Assembly (NCBI GenBank): GCA_964007475.1
Contig: OZ023273.1
Span: 133,046,732-133,110,731, forward strand
DNA length: 64,000 nucleotides
Direction of reading: 5' to 3'
Source: Hybos culiciformis
Taxonomy: Eukaryota; Arthropoda; Insecta; Diptera; Hybotidae
The position numbers and the translations under genes were made by a program. Positions 10,751 to 23,500 of the stretch are shown here, in pieces; within the stretch, counting starts at the first letter, position 1, and every line of letters starts with the position of its first letter. The notes under the pieces were generated by a model. It worked only from the letters and a program-made list of their open reading frames with translations. It was not told the DNA's origin and searched no databases.

Positions 10751-13700
10751 AAAGGCTTAAAGTTTTGCTTAAATTTACCGAAATTATATAGTTAAGAAAT
10801 GCACCAATTTTTACTTAATTTTTTATGATAGTTCAGAAATAGTTAGTTGATTATTTCCCAATTTAAATCAAATTAATTAGCATATTCAATCCTTAATGAG
10901 CATTAGTTTTTCAGATTTTTTTTTTGTGGCGAAAAATTATACCACAAAACTTATTTTAATATTTTATTATATTTTTATTATATTTTATTTGCAATAAATA
11001 CAGAAGTAGACGATATTATATATGTAAAATATGTATGTATATTACATTTTATAGATATCTTGATGTTTGAACCTATGGTTACAGTCAACAATCATTTTTG
11101 CAAAAATTCATAAAATTCCATCATACATAATTTAAAATATTTTCATAATAGAATTTAAAATAAATTTGCACACAATTATAAGTTGTATTTATTTTGTTTG
11201 TAATTTCTTTAGTTTTATATATATAACCGCACATTGAAAATCTAAACTTATAGAATAATTAATTTAGTTGCACAAAAAAATAAACTCAAATTTATTATTA
11301 CTTCAAAAAACACATATCTAAAATCTTTCTGAAGGAATATAAAATAGAGCCAATTAAAATCTAAATTGAACAACATCAGCAGAATTTCAGTTTTGATGAA
11401 AATTACATGAAAAAGTTTGATTGTTTATTTAAATTTGTATAACTTACTTCTATGTTGTTTTGTTCTTTTTTTAATAGAAAATTATTAACTTTTCATAGCA
11501 ACATAAATATGCCAAAGATATTGTCTCAGTATAAGTATCTCAGTATGGTCTCTTTTTGAATTTAGAATTAGGAAATTTAATTCATTCGAATTAAGTTAAG
11601 CCGGGTATGTGGTTTATCAAAACTTATTTATGGATTTGTTTTTTTTAAATAAAATAAAGTAAAGAAATTTTTATTTTTATTCAAAACGCGAAAAAAAAAA
11701 TTAGCATTAAAATCATGTCTATATCGTAGTTATGAAAAAACTGCAACTTTTTTTTCGTAAATATTTTTACCACAAATCTTTCTTTTTTGATTTATATTCA
11801 AAACTAAAAATTATCAAAAAATTATGCAAATATTATGGCCACAAACAATTTGTAAAAGTAAAATATTATTTTATGCAAATTTTCGTTTTGTTTAAGACAA
11901 GTATTAGCGAATAATTTTAGGAAAACCAATTTTCAAAAGTATACTTATTTTTTCTTCCTTCAAATATTCTAATGAATTTAATAACGGCACGACGCGACGC
12001 ACGGAGGTTGAAGGAGGCTGAAGGAGGTTAGAAAGAACTACATTTTTATCTTCCAATAATTTGAAAAATATTTGGAGTGGTTAAAGAAAATTTCATGAGG
12101 TTTAATACTAATAAAGCTCTTTTATTATTTAAGTTTCACAAAAAAAAATTAGTTTTAAAATTTAAAATAACATTTTTAGTTTTTCAAACAAACGGAAATA
12201 TTTTCTTACCTGGAGAATTTTCTTATTTTTTTTTTCGATTAAAGTTATACTTACTTTTAGAGATAGAAACTTTTGATAATTACATTATAAAATATTAATT
12301 AAGTTAAAAAATGGAAAAGTTATGCTTCTACCTAGATTATCTGTATTGTATTTTATTTAATAAATGTTCAAGAAAATATAAAATATCGTACAAAAAGTTT
12401 GCAACCATAGAAAAATTATAAATAATTTAACGTTGTTTCTTCATTTTTTTAAATCTAACCAAGTACAACATGATATTTGGTTACGATAATTAAAGAAAAT
12501 TCTATAGTTACAGAGAAAAGATTAGCCAAGACTATGAGATGATGGTTATGTATAATGGCGGTTGAGCAATTAAATAATGTATTTTATGTTAAAATTTAAT
12601 TTAATCTTAAATTGTTTTTTGGTGTTCCAGAAATTAATGAAAATTATTATTTTTTAAACATGAATTTTTCCGAATTGATAAATAAATTAACTTATATCAA
12701 ATATTAGGTTTTAAGAATTTTGGGAACTTTGAATCTTTATAACAATCATAACCTAGCATTATAAATTATTTTTCTCATAAATGAACAGTACGTCATGTCA
12801 GGACGAGGCCAAATGAAGGACGGGCCCCGTTTTCAACATTTCGAGTTAGGATACTTTAATACTAAGTCACATATATTTTAGAGACGCCATTTTACCAATA
12901 CAATTTAGTCATTTAGCAAACATATAAATTTTCATTGAAAACCCAACCCTATTCCGAGTTCTTGGGCTCTAACCATTTTTTAAGTTCCTCTAATCGACAC
13001 TTATCACACCCAATACGTCAATTTTTGGTCTAAATCCAATAAAACCATAGTATGTACAAATAATCGAAATCCCAGATAACATCATCTACCCACATACTTA
13101 TTTCAACTTTCGTAGTGTCATATTTTAAATAAAAATAATCAATAATTAAAAAAAAATGAAAAGTAAAAGAATTTGTTATTAATATTTTTTATTCATTCTT
13201 TTCATTAAACGCTTGTGAAATGTGAACTTTACTTAAGGAAATTGAATAATTTAAGGCATTTACAGAAAATGTAAATATAAATTTTTGTTGTCTCAAAAAA
13301 AAAGTAAATATAAAAACAAAATAATGGCAAAGAAAATTTGTATAAACCTTTTTTTGTTCTCAAACGAAAAGTATCAATTTTTCCTACTGTTTTTTAATAA
13401 GAAAACAATTCTCAACATTACAAAAAAGGTTGACGATAAAAAATTTTTATTTATTGTGTCAAGAGATCATTTTCTTTGCGGAAAAAAAAGTTGATTTTCG
13501 CATTAGAAATAACTTTTTTTTTGTTATGTGAAAAAAAGGTCTATAAAATTTTTCTAATATTAATGATGAGGCGTTCCAAGTGCTTGTAAATAATCTCATT
13601 ATATACTAATTTTCCAACAAAACCTATAATGAAACAGCAAAATAATAATAGTTTCAGTTTTGAAAAATTAGTTTTTCTAATGACTATGAAATCTGAAATT

Positions 13701-16150
13701 CGCCTACAAAAATATTTTAATTACCTCTGAGAGATAATTTCGTTTTCATTCAAGCAATAAAATTTTCTGAGATAATACATGTGTATATATTTGTAATATT
13801 ATAAGATGGGTTTGTAATATTATAGATTAGGTTTTTATCTATTGTAGTCTGAGAAGATATCTTTGCGAATTAAAAAATTCTTGGAATTTGTGCTGGTGAT
13901 AGATGGTAAACAAAATTTATTGGTAATGTGTCCTTTTATTTTACTTTATTATAAAGTGTTTAAACTTTAAAGCATTTAGCTAGCACCTATTTTATCTTTT
14001 TCAGTACCTGCACTTTTTGTGCACTTTTTGACACCTTTTTACATACCTTTTTACTAAAATTTCATCCCTATTAATATAAAATATATTAAATATTGAAGTG
14101 TATAGTAGCATTATCAAAATTTGCTACACGGTTGGGTATGATTTTATACAAATATGATCCGTAGAATATTTCAAGACCATAATTTATATGAAAATTCATA
14201 ATAGAATATGATCTTAAAAGAAAATTTGAAACACATAACATTTTTTTTATGAATTTCTTTTTTAATTTTTTTTTTTTTTATAATTTATTAAACGTTCATG
14301 TTCTAAATTTATGTCTTTTCCAGTGAAATTATAATTTCTTAGGGATTCTAAATCATTTTTATTTTATTTAATTTTATATATTTTTTTTATATTTCCTGCT
14401 TCAATTTACCTGCCATTGTCCTTAATCCAGAAAAATGATAGAATTTTTTTTTATAAATTGAAAAATCTGTCTATAGATAAAGTGTTACTGTACTCAATTT
14501 TAATAATTTTGAGATATTCAAATTTTCCAATTTTTTTTTTGGAACGTTTATAAGGAGAGGAGCTCAATGTTACTACATTTTCAAGACCTTTAGAGCCATA
14601 AAATAAATTTAAAACGGATACGGTCAAGAATATCAACAATATTCCAAATATGCAATTATCTCAAAAGTTGACATTTAATACTTACGCCCTTCTTGCTAAG
14701 TAAGGCAGTTTAGTGTACGTACCTAGCGAGCTACAAGAAAAACATGAATATCCCCCAGTTAAAAGGATGAATGTTTGCTTGCTTCATAGTGTTCATTCAT
14801 TTATTTTAATTTCATAATTATTGAAATTTTATGAATTTGCATATAATGACATTCTCGAAAGCATAATTTCATAATTGATCCTTATCCTCAATAAAGTTTA
14901 TATGGAAACTAACTTCCCTCTGCAAACTTAACGCATATAAGTATTTAATCTGTGTTCGGAATAATGATTTTATTTGCACAAATTTAAATAAAAATTTCTT
15001 AAAACATCTTTAAAGATATTGCTTCAGAGATAAACATAAACATGTTTGGGTCAAATATAAATTAAAAAAGAAACAATATTTTTCCAGTTGAGCATTTGAC
15101 CTTTTTATTTTTTAGAATAAAATATATATTTTGCTTTATTTGTATATCCAAGATTTACCCTAAATTTGTATTTAATAGTTTATTAATGTAAGTACTTGTA
15201 TTTCAAGTTGGGGTTCATCAACTTTTATTTTGAAATTTTAATGGGCAGTTTAAAGCTGAAAATAAAAGAAATTTAAACGATATACATACAGCAAATTTTC
15301 TTTGCCATTTCCTTTTTCTGTCCGTAGAATTTATTGAAAGAAAAAAGAAGTATTTTTTTTTTTGCAAAATTATTAAACGAAAACACTTAGGTAAAAAAAA
15401 TACATAAATAAGTATCAAATATGTAACAAAACAACAAACAAAAAAAATTTTCATCCTTTCCGGTTGCTTCATTTATATAAATTATTCTTTTACAATGTTT
15501 TTTTTTTAACTTTTTTTTTCCAAGTTGATGGAAAAAAAAATATATTAACTTTTTGTTATTTTTGAATTACCCCTATCTCGAATTATGTAGGTACATAGGT
15601 GCTTAAGTATATTGTATGTATATTATGTTAAAACTTATATGTGATAATCATAAAAAATGTAGGTTCATACAATTTCATTGAATAATAATTTGTTTAATTC
15701 TTATCAATGATCGGTTTTCCATTTTTCTTCACTGATTATGGGTAAATGATCAGCCATTTAAGCGGCAAAGGAAAAATATGCTATAAACTATATAAAATAA
15801 TTATAGTGTTACATTATAACTTTCAAGCACTTATCATATTTTTACATAGTAATATTTAGTTGTAATTATATTTAAAATTTTCTTAGAATTAAATTCATTG
15901 TATTAGTTTGAGTTAAACGAAATAAATAAATAAATTTTAATGTGCATGTGATCGTTAAGTTGTATTTACAATCGTAAATTTAGCTCGGTAAATGGTATAT
16001 TAAATACGTCAATTATTTATTTAAGAAAATTTTATTTACACACTTCAATTTTATTTACCACACATCAATTTTATTTACTTTCTTCATTTTGAACTTTTGT
16101 TTATTTTTTGCATTGCAAATGTATTGATTGCAACTACCTCTCACACACAC
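10751..16150. other. Long AT-rich intergenic stretch
   Basis: No gene is recognised over these 5.4 kb. The short frames have no domain and lie in low-complexity sequence. Two slightly more GC-rich patches stand out: 11985-12035 with a repeated GAAGGAGG motif, and 12790-13100 with less biased composition. Neither gives a readable protein in any frame I checked, so they may be transposon remnants. Confidence 0.5.
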
Positions 16151-16177
16151 ATTAAAACAGTGTACAAAACATGTTAT

Positions 16178-16305
16178 ACAGCTCGTTGTGTATATACACA
16201 AAAACACATGGACACTTGTGAATATTATATCACTCGACCTAACGGTCTCGTGATATAAGTATCGACGCGTGTCCATGTGTTTTTGTGTATACACAACTCG
16301 TTGTA
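16178..16305. repeat. Imperfect hairpin / foldback mini-element
   Basis: Two arms of an inverted repeat share the block ACACAAAAACACATGGACAC. An inner pair, ATATCACTCGACC facing GGTCTCGTGATAT, closes a 4-nt loop. The direct repeat ACA[G/A]CTCGTTGT borders both ends. The structure resembles a small MITE that folds into one hairpin. A structured RNA is a weaker alternative. Confidence 0.65.
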
Positions 16306-16454
16306 ATAACAAATTTTCTTAACATGTGTTGTAATCTACTATTACTAACGATAAAGTTTAATAACTGCAAGAAATAATTTACTCAATTATTTTTGTTTGT
16401 GCTATTAGAATAAGACAATCCACTTAATTAAAAATAACTATACTTAACACTATT

Positions 16455-17438
16455 TCATATTCTTTCATTTATCCAACTTAATAGATTAGGAATGTCTGCA
16501 AATACAAGAGGAGTGTTTGGTCTACCGCATCCATAGGACCATGAAACTATTCCAATTATTTTATTATTAGCTATCAAACCATCACCAGAATCACCTTCTT
16601 ATGAACCTTTATTTCCTTCAAGAACTCCAGCACACATCATTCTATCTGTTATCATTGTGGGGCCTCCAAAAAATTCACGACAGGATTCTCTTGATATAAC
16701 ATCAATTTCAACAGCACGTAAAAGATCAGTCGACTTTCCTCACTCTTTTATTTTTCCGTATCCGCTAACTGTACATTTACTTCCTTCTCCGATTTCCAGT
16801 GTAGCTAACTGAATTGCATCAATTTCTTTAGTGAAGACAAGATTTTCTTTTAAAGTTAATATTGCAACATCATAATCCTTTGTAATCGAATCAAAACTTT
16901 TATGAAATTCAAATGATTTGATTTGAATGAATTTTCCACCTTTGTGACGATTAGCAGATCCAACCCGAACCTTTATACTTTCGGGTAAAAAAATGTCGTG
17001 AATACAATGTGCTGCAGTTAATATCTTACTGTCAAAAAAAAGAAAAATATTATAAAATTTGGACATATGTTTATTTGAATGAGTCTGACAGGTCAATGAA
17101 ATGAAAATATGAAAAAGAGTTCACAAAAACAATTTAAAGATTAATTTGCATTATGAGGTTTTAAGCTTATAAGAGTAAAATTATTGAAACTCAATTGATG
17201 TATTTTTAAGAACAAACTTATAAACTTGCTTTAATGAAATTATACTCCCACCACAACGATGTCTGGAATTGTATTGGATTGAAACTTGATGTGGAAATTG
17301 TTTTATTTCTGCAAGCCCTCCACCTACTACTCGCCCATTAAACTCTTTTACTCCCAAATTACCCAAACGATGTCCTAAGCAAACTGAACTTATCAAAATG
17401 ATAAAACTTATTCCAAAGGTATTCAACATTTTGATCAA
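16455..17438 (-). pseudogene. S1 serine protease pseudogene
   Basis: This gene is paralogous to the two proteases at 30 and 33 kb. Exon 1 is 17438-17230 and encodes a signal peptide, the activation site GR followed by VVGG, and the CGGS motif. Exon 2 is 17028-16455 and encodes AAHC (catalytic His), DYDVAIL (catalytic Asp) and the C-terminal domain. The frame is kept to the normal end, but two stop codons interrupt exon 2: TGA at 16742-16740, where the paralogues have Gly or Asp, and TAA at 16601-16599, where they have the Cys before the active-site Ser. The active-site motif reads GDSGDG instead of GDSGGP. The intron donor is GC (GCAAGT) instead of GT. Lack of frameshifts suggests the gene died recently. 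Confidence 0.9.
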
Positions 17439-17499
17439 ATTGAAATAGAATTTTCACGGACACCTTTTATGTAGAAGAAACTTTATCAGAACGCTCAGC

Positions 17500-18700
17500 A
17501 CTCAAAATCTAACTGCTACGAAAATAAAAAATGCTGAAAGCAGTTTCTAAGTATTTTTTAAATGCGTCGAATCAATTTGATTTTAAAATATTCTTCAAAA
17601 TGCATAATGAAAATTTTATTAGAATTACACTGAAACAAATTTGTGGTGACTTACTTACTTTCAAAATTTTAAATTCCATTACGAAATGTCCGTAAGGAAT
17701 CAATCTTGTTAGTTAAGTTTTCTTTAATTTTTTTTGCAGCGTTAATCTTTAAACTTAATGATGATAAATTAAATTTCAAGGATTAACTAAGTGTGGTTTT
17801 TAGATAGTTATATATGAGAATTATGAATTATGGAGAAATTCAAAAAATCATCAAAAAAAAATCTTGAAGTCAGATTCATACAATAATTGTAATTATTTTA
17901 ATGTTCATTGGAAAATGAAATTAATTCCTAAACTTTAATTTACACACTCTTATGACTTTTTTAAGTTTAGTTCATTGTGCAATTATTTTAGTAAAATATT
18001 TTCTTTTATCTTATCTTCCGTCTTATATTATTTACAATAGAGTTTAGATTTTACTTTGCAAAAATTAACAAAAAATTGAGAATTCAAAAATAATATTAAT
18101 TGGTACTTGAAGATTTGATAACATTAAATATTATTCACAATATTAAGTTCATGCATCATTCAAAAATTATGTTGAATCTATCAGAATCTGTACTTGTACT
18201 TAATTTAATCAAATTAAATCGAAATACTGAAAAAGTATCCCATACTTCATTTATTTCTATATATATTATTTTTAATCACTTTACTATTTTAATCGATCTA
18301 ATGATAACATTAATTGAAAAAAAATTCGATAATATAGACGTGTGAGTTATAAATTATATTTCTTATTAAAATGCTGTTAATATTTTTAATCTCATTTCGG
18401 TGAATCTATCTTAGTCATATTATGCAATAAAGTATTAACGTCATAACACAATAAGGAATTTTCATAATCACATATTATATATCGAAAAAAAATTATATTT
18501 CAAAATGTCAGTGGTTATATATGAAGATAATATTAACGAAATTGATGTATTTCGCTTATATAACATAACTTTAAAATTATATGGATCTTAAAATCGTATT
18601 ATAAACCTCAATTTTGCTATTAATATTAATTTCAACTTCTTTGATTTAATAAAAATTGAGACAATTTTCACATAACTGCGACTAAATTGTGAATGATGAG
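17500..18700. other. Intergenic DNA, partly duplicated at 37 kb
   Basis: No gene is seen. The sequence at about 17540-18040 matches 37090-37465 with moderate divergence. The clearest part is the run from TACACA[C/T]TCTTATGACTTTTT through CTTATCTTCCGTCTTATATT. It is part of the duplicated protease-locus DNA. Confidence 0.6.
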
Positions 18701-19150
18701 CAGGGTTGCCACTTCTGTGTTATCTAAATGCAGTAGATTTCTGAAAAAAACGTAATAAATCGAGTGAAATTGCAGTAGATATTAAAAATGAAAAATGTCC
18801 ACGATTTTTTTTGCATGATGACTCAGGCGCGGATTCAAGGGGAATCCAGGAAAAGAAAAAAATATATGCATCGAATATATCTCTTGGCCCAGAATAGTTT
18901 ACATTTAAACTATGAAAATTTCGTTATACAAATTTTTCAAAAGTCTACTTCGTTTTTTTCTTTGATAAGAATAATAAAAATGTGTAGAAATATTTTTGAA
19001 AATCCTGTATCTATACAAATACATACATGCAAGCAAAAGTTTTTTGTTTTCTAATTGCATTTATATTAGTTTGATAATAACTATTTAGTTCGTGTTTTTT
19101 TAGTTCGAGGTATAAAATTAAAATAAATTAATAAAATTAATTAAATTAAA

Positions 19151-21769
19151 ATGCGAAAAATAACAATAAATAGCTTTTTTAAGCCGGTTGAAAAAAAAAC
19201 AAAAGAAGTTGAAAATGAAATAAGTTCAGTGGAAATAGAAATAAGTGCAGTAGAAGAAGAAATAGAAGTAGTTGAAAAACAAGGAGACGTGTCATATAAT
19301 GATATCGGATTCTTTTTAGAAAAAAATATTTCAGGTACTTCTACGTCTGTTAGTATAAAATGTTGTACTCAAAATCAAGAAGCTAAATTGCTGTAGACTG
19401 GAGGTTTTAAGAAATCCCCTCGGATATAATTTGAACAAAAAACAGTTTTGGTTTTTTTAATTCTACCAATTTGTGTATACGATTTTGAGGCCGATAGCTT
19501 TTCTTATTTTTTTTAGCTAACATACATCCATTTTCAAAATAAATTTTCAGATTATGACAAAATTCAACTGCTACAGAGCAAAGGCAACGTAGAAAATAAG
19601 TCGGTTTACTCCACGCATAAAAAATGTGGTAAAGAAATAAAATGTTATTTATCTGAAAAACATTTTAAAAATTACGAATGGCTCATATTTTCAAAAATGT
19701 GTAATGGTGCATTTTGCAAATATTGTTTTTTTTTTGCTAAAATGGGTGGTGTGAATAAGCAAAGTAACTTAAGCAAACTAGTATTTAAGCCGCTAACACA
19801 GTATTCAAAATTGACCGGTAAAGACGGAGCTTTGGTGGAACATGATTCTCATTTGTATCATAAAAATGCAGTTGCATCAGCAAAACAATTTTTAGCTGCA
19901 ACTAACAATCCGGTACAAGATATTCGAAACCAATTAGATGACCAAAGAAAAAAAAAAATTTTAGAAAATAGAAAGCGACTGACACCTGTTATTGAATCAG
20001 TTATTTTTCTTGGAAGGCAAAATATAAGCCTACGAGGCCATAGAGATGACGGACCATTACAAATGTCAGAAGAAATGACTGAAGATCATAATCACAAAAA
20101 TGAAGGTAATTTTCGAGAGTTGTTAAAATATCGCGCAAAGTATGACCTAACTTTAAAACAACACCTGCAAAATGTTAATTCAAGGGCTACATACATAAGC
20201 AAAACAACACAAAATGAGCTTATATCGATTTGCGGGGATATAATATTGAAAAAAATTATTAAAAGAGTTAAAGAAGCAAATTTCTATAGCATAGTTTTTG
20301 ACGAAACTACCGATATTAATCGAATTTCTCAAATGTCATTAAGTTTAAGATATATTTTCGAAGGAAATATCAGAGAAGACTTCTTGAGTTTTATTGATTG
20401 CCATAAGGAAAACTTTGCCGATTTCGATAGCGAACCTGTAGTAAGTGGAGAAGTTATTGCCAAAACGGTGGAACAAGCTCTAAGTAAGCTTGGACTTGAA
20501 TTCAAATTTTGTGTTGGTATATCAACAGATGGTTGTAGCGTTATGACGTCTGAGAAAAAAAATGCAGTTGCCCATTTACAAAAAAAACTAGTTAACGCTA
20601 CTTATTGTCCGTGTTACAATCACGCACTAAATTTATCAATTTCGAAGAGCTCTAAAGTGAAACCTATTCAAAATACAGTTTCACTTATGAAAGAAGTGAT
20701 TGCATTTTTCAATTCATCCGCAAAACGAAATCAAATTATAAAATTTTTTGCGTGCAAAAAACAACTTGTCAGCCTATGTGAAACGAGGTGGATCGAGAGG
20801 CATGAATCCGTTTTAAGGTTCAAAAGCTCATTAACCGAAATAATCAGCTCTTTGGAAAATATATCGCACTGGAAAGATACTGAAACATCGTCTAGGGCAA
20901 CAATGTTATTAAATAGTCTAATGACAACATCATTTATTACATCGTTATGTGTTTTATCGGATTTGTTGGGAACATCTTCCTCGATCAGTTGTCTTCTTAA
21001 AAAAAAATCACTATTAAAAATTGATGCCGAAAACACTATCAAAGTACTAAGAAATTTACTTTTAAAAAAACGCACAGATGCAAATTCTTATTTTAAATTA
21101 ATTTTTGATGATGTAAAAATAATGCATGATTCATTTGGCATTGATATTTCAATGCCTCGTATTATAGGGAGACAAATTCATAGGAATAACGTTAATGCTT
21201 CATGTCCTGAGGATTATTATCGTATATCAATATATATTCCTTTGCTAGATGATATTTTATTGGATATAGAAACTAGGTTTAATAAAAACTTTTTCAAAAA
21301 ATTACACATAAATGAGATTATGCCTAATTACATTAATCTAAAAACTACCGAGGAGCTGAAAGAATTAAGTGTAAAAGTTGCTGAAATTTTGAGCCCTTTT
21401 TGTGGAGATTCGCTTCCAATTATTTCTAGTAGATTATTTTCTGAGTTGGAGTTTTGGAAGTGTAAATGTGAGACTGCAGAAAATCCTGAAATCGATGGTT
21501 TAAAAATTTTAGATTGCTGTGATGAAACTCTTTTTCCCCTTATTAAAAAGAGTATTCAATTATATAGCTCACTTCCAATAAGTGTTGCGACTGCCGAACG
21601 TAGTTTCTCGACATTACGCCAATTAAAAACATGGTTGCGATCTACTATGGAACAAAATAGATTGTGCGGACTTGCATTGCTTCATATTCATCGCGATGTT
21701 GTAGTAGATGTGAGCGATGTCATTGACATTTTTGCAACCAAAAAAAGATTTGCTGACTTCATTTTGTAA
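19151..21769 (+). CDS. hAT transposase, ZMYM1/DUF4371-like, two exons
   Basis: I predict two exons, 19151-19334 and 19551-21769, joined by a donor CAG/GTACTT and an acceptor TTTTCAG/AT. The phases match exactly (one base plus two) and yield 800 aa. The N-terminus has an ITINSFFKP start followed by a Glu-rich coiled segment. A TTF-type zinc-binding region follows, with CNGAFCKYC, then a DUF4371-like RNase H core with acidic residues in FDETTD and STDGCSVM. The C-terminal hAT dimerisation domain has TAERSFSTLR. This family is also called zinc finger MYM-type 1-like or 52 kDa repressor-like. No internal stops occur in exon 2. The long frame alone starts at a Met at 19697, but that would cut the zinc domain. 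Confidence 0.9.
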
Positions 21770-21777
21770 TATTATTA

Positions 21778-21860
21778 TTGCTAAATATTAATAATTAATG
21801 CTATAATATTAATAATTAATGCTATAATATTAATAAATAATGCTATGATATTAATAATTA
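21778..21860. repeat. 21-bp AT-rich tandem repeat
   Basis: About four units of GCTATAATATTAATAATTAAT follow the transposase stop codon inside the nested hAT. They look like a simple tandem expansion in the 3' untranslated region. Confidence 0.8.
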
Positions 21861-23029
21861 TAATAATAACAAAAACAATATATACATAGTATAAAAAAAT
21901 CAAAAATTCATGGATTTTTATTTTTAAATATTTACAGATTTTTTGCTCATAAATTAATTTTACCCCCTCCAGGAACTTGGTCCAGATCCGCCCCTGTGAT
22001 GACTCTCAGGGTTCTTTTTAACTAATAAAACTCAATAGTTAAAGCAAATTTAAAAACAAATTTAAAAAAAAATTTAAATGTGTTTTTGTAATACATATTT
22101 TTTATATTGTACATACTTCATATATTTTATATTATACATATATATTTTATTTTATATACATATATTTTACATTATATATATTTTATATTATATAATATAT
22201 TTTGTATTATATAAATTTTAAAATATTCACAATTTATAGTATATAATATTATGTATTCTATTATTAGATTAATATTTTTTTATATTTTCCATAGACAAAT
22301 TTATATACATACATAAATGAAAATATTTTATCAATTCATCTGGCGGTTCATATTTATCTGCACCATATCTTTTCAATTCTTTAATAATTAAAACAGTGAT
22401 AACTTGTACTGTAAAACAATGATAACTTGTACTGTACTTGACTTGATAAGAAAAACTTTAAAAATTGTATTGTTCTTAACAATAAAAAACTACCATTACC
22501 AATAGACAGATATCACAGCAGTATAAAAATATTTTTTTGTGATTAACCAGCTAATAATAATAAAATGTTGACATTTTATTGCCGTTGTATAAAATTTGCT
22601 GCAAAAAAAGTACTAAAAATTTTAAAATGGACTTTTGCAGTAGATTTCGTCTCTTTACAGTGACGTAGTAAAAGCAGATGAAATACAGTAGATCTGCTGT
22701 AATTACAGTAAAGTGGCAACCCTGATGATGAGTTGTAAGAGATTTTTCAAATTTTATTGGAAAAAAAACAGATATTTAAACATCAAAAATCTATTTTAAA
22801 AAAATGTACATACAATTCAAATTGAATTTTATAAAATAAGTAAGCGAATACGACATGTACTTAGTATAACGGAGAGAGTGATAATCAAATTATTTCAAAA
22901 TAATAAATTATTCATATATAGATACACAGTCAACAAAATCAGCGATATAGTCATACCATAAAGCATATACCAGTGTATATTTTTTAAGAGTCGTTAAAAA
23001 TAAAAAATAAATAAAAAAAAATTATTTGA

Positions 23030-23500
23030 CTTATTTTGTGAAAAGATTAAAAAGTTTTTAAGGGACAATGATGTCAACAACCTCTCAACTTTTCCAGAAA
23101 ACAAATAAAATTCGCTTCATAGCGATTTAAAACAATAACACTTTTAATGAACTTGATGATAAGAATCCAGGTGGTGAATGGTGAGGACAAATATGAACTC
23201 ATTTTGTTTAGGAAAAAACACAACAAAGTCCTTCCGGCAAAACAAAACTTTCACTTTATCCATAACAATGATGTTCAACATTATACATTATTGTATATGT
23301 ACTTATATGTGAAAATTTTATTTTCATTATTATATTATGTTGTTTAAAATTTTACAGCACAATGGGAATTTTCGTTTGAAATAAAGAAAATTTAAAAAAA
23401 ATTAAAGACATAAGTTTTGGTTTTATGACAAAACATGATAAAACAATTGCAGCATGATTTTGATGTTAATTGTATACCTTTCAATTCTACAAATCATATT
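23030..23500. repeat. Dispersed repeat, copy 1 (pair at 53.8 kb)
   Basis: Aligned by eye with 53830-54330. Both hold AGTTTTTAAG, GATAATGATGTCAACAA (ACAATGATGTCAACAA here), ATTTAAAAC and a block near GTAATGGTGA, in the same order and spacing, and later ATACCTTTCAAT. Family is unknown, and the overlapping frame at 23147 is not a credible gene. Confidence 0.6.

Larger units (their letters stand above)
18824..21996 (+). mobile_element. Nested complete hAT transposon
   Basis: The ends are CAGGCGCGGAT on the left and the inverted complement of CAGGGGCGGAT on the right, with one mismatch. The direct repeat TGATGACT flanks the element at 18816-18823 and 21997-22004, a perfect 8-bp target duplication. 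The element is 3173 bp and carries one two-exon transposase gene. It inserted into the older non-autonomous element at 18701-22724. Confidence 0.94.
18701..22724. mobile_element. Outer non-autonomous hAT-like element (interrupted)
   Basis: The left end reads CAGGGTTGCCACTT. The right end is its exact inverted complement, ending at 22724. The direct repeat ATGATGAG lies at 18693-18700 and 22725-22732, a perfect 8-bp target duplication. Without the nested element at 18824-21996 and its extra target copy, this element is 843 bp and has no transposase. Sequence just inside both ends carries several CAGTAGAT motifs, possible subterminal binding repeats. The interior right part (22090-22260) is TATATTTTATATT low complexity. 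Confidence 0.92.

Noticed and set aside
20731..21075. 114-codon minus-strand frame
   Set aside because: It lies wholly inside the transposase exon on the plus strand.
22090..22260. TATATTTTATATT run considered as a replication origin or attachment region
   Set aside because: It is low-complexity sequence inside a non-autonomous element with no supporting motif.
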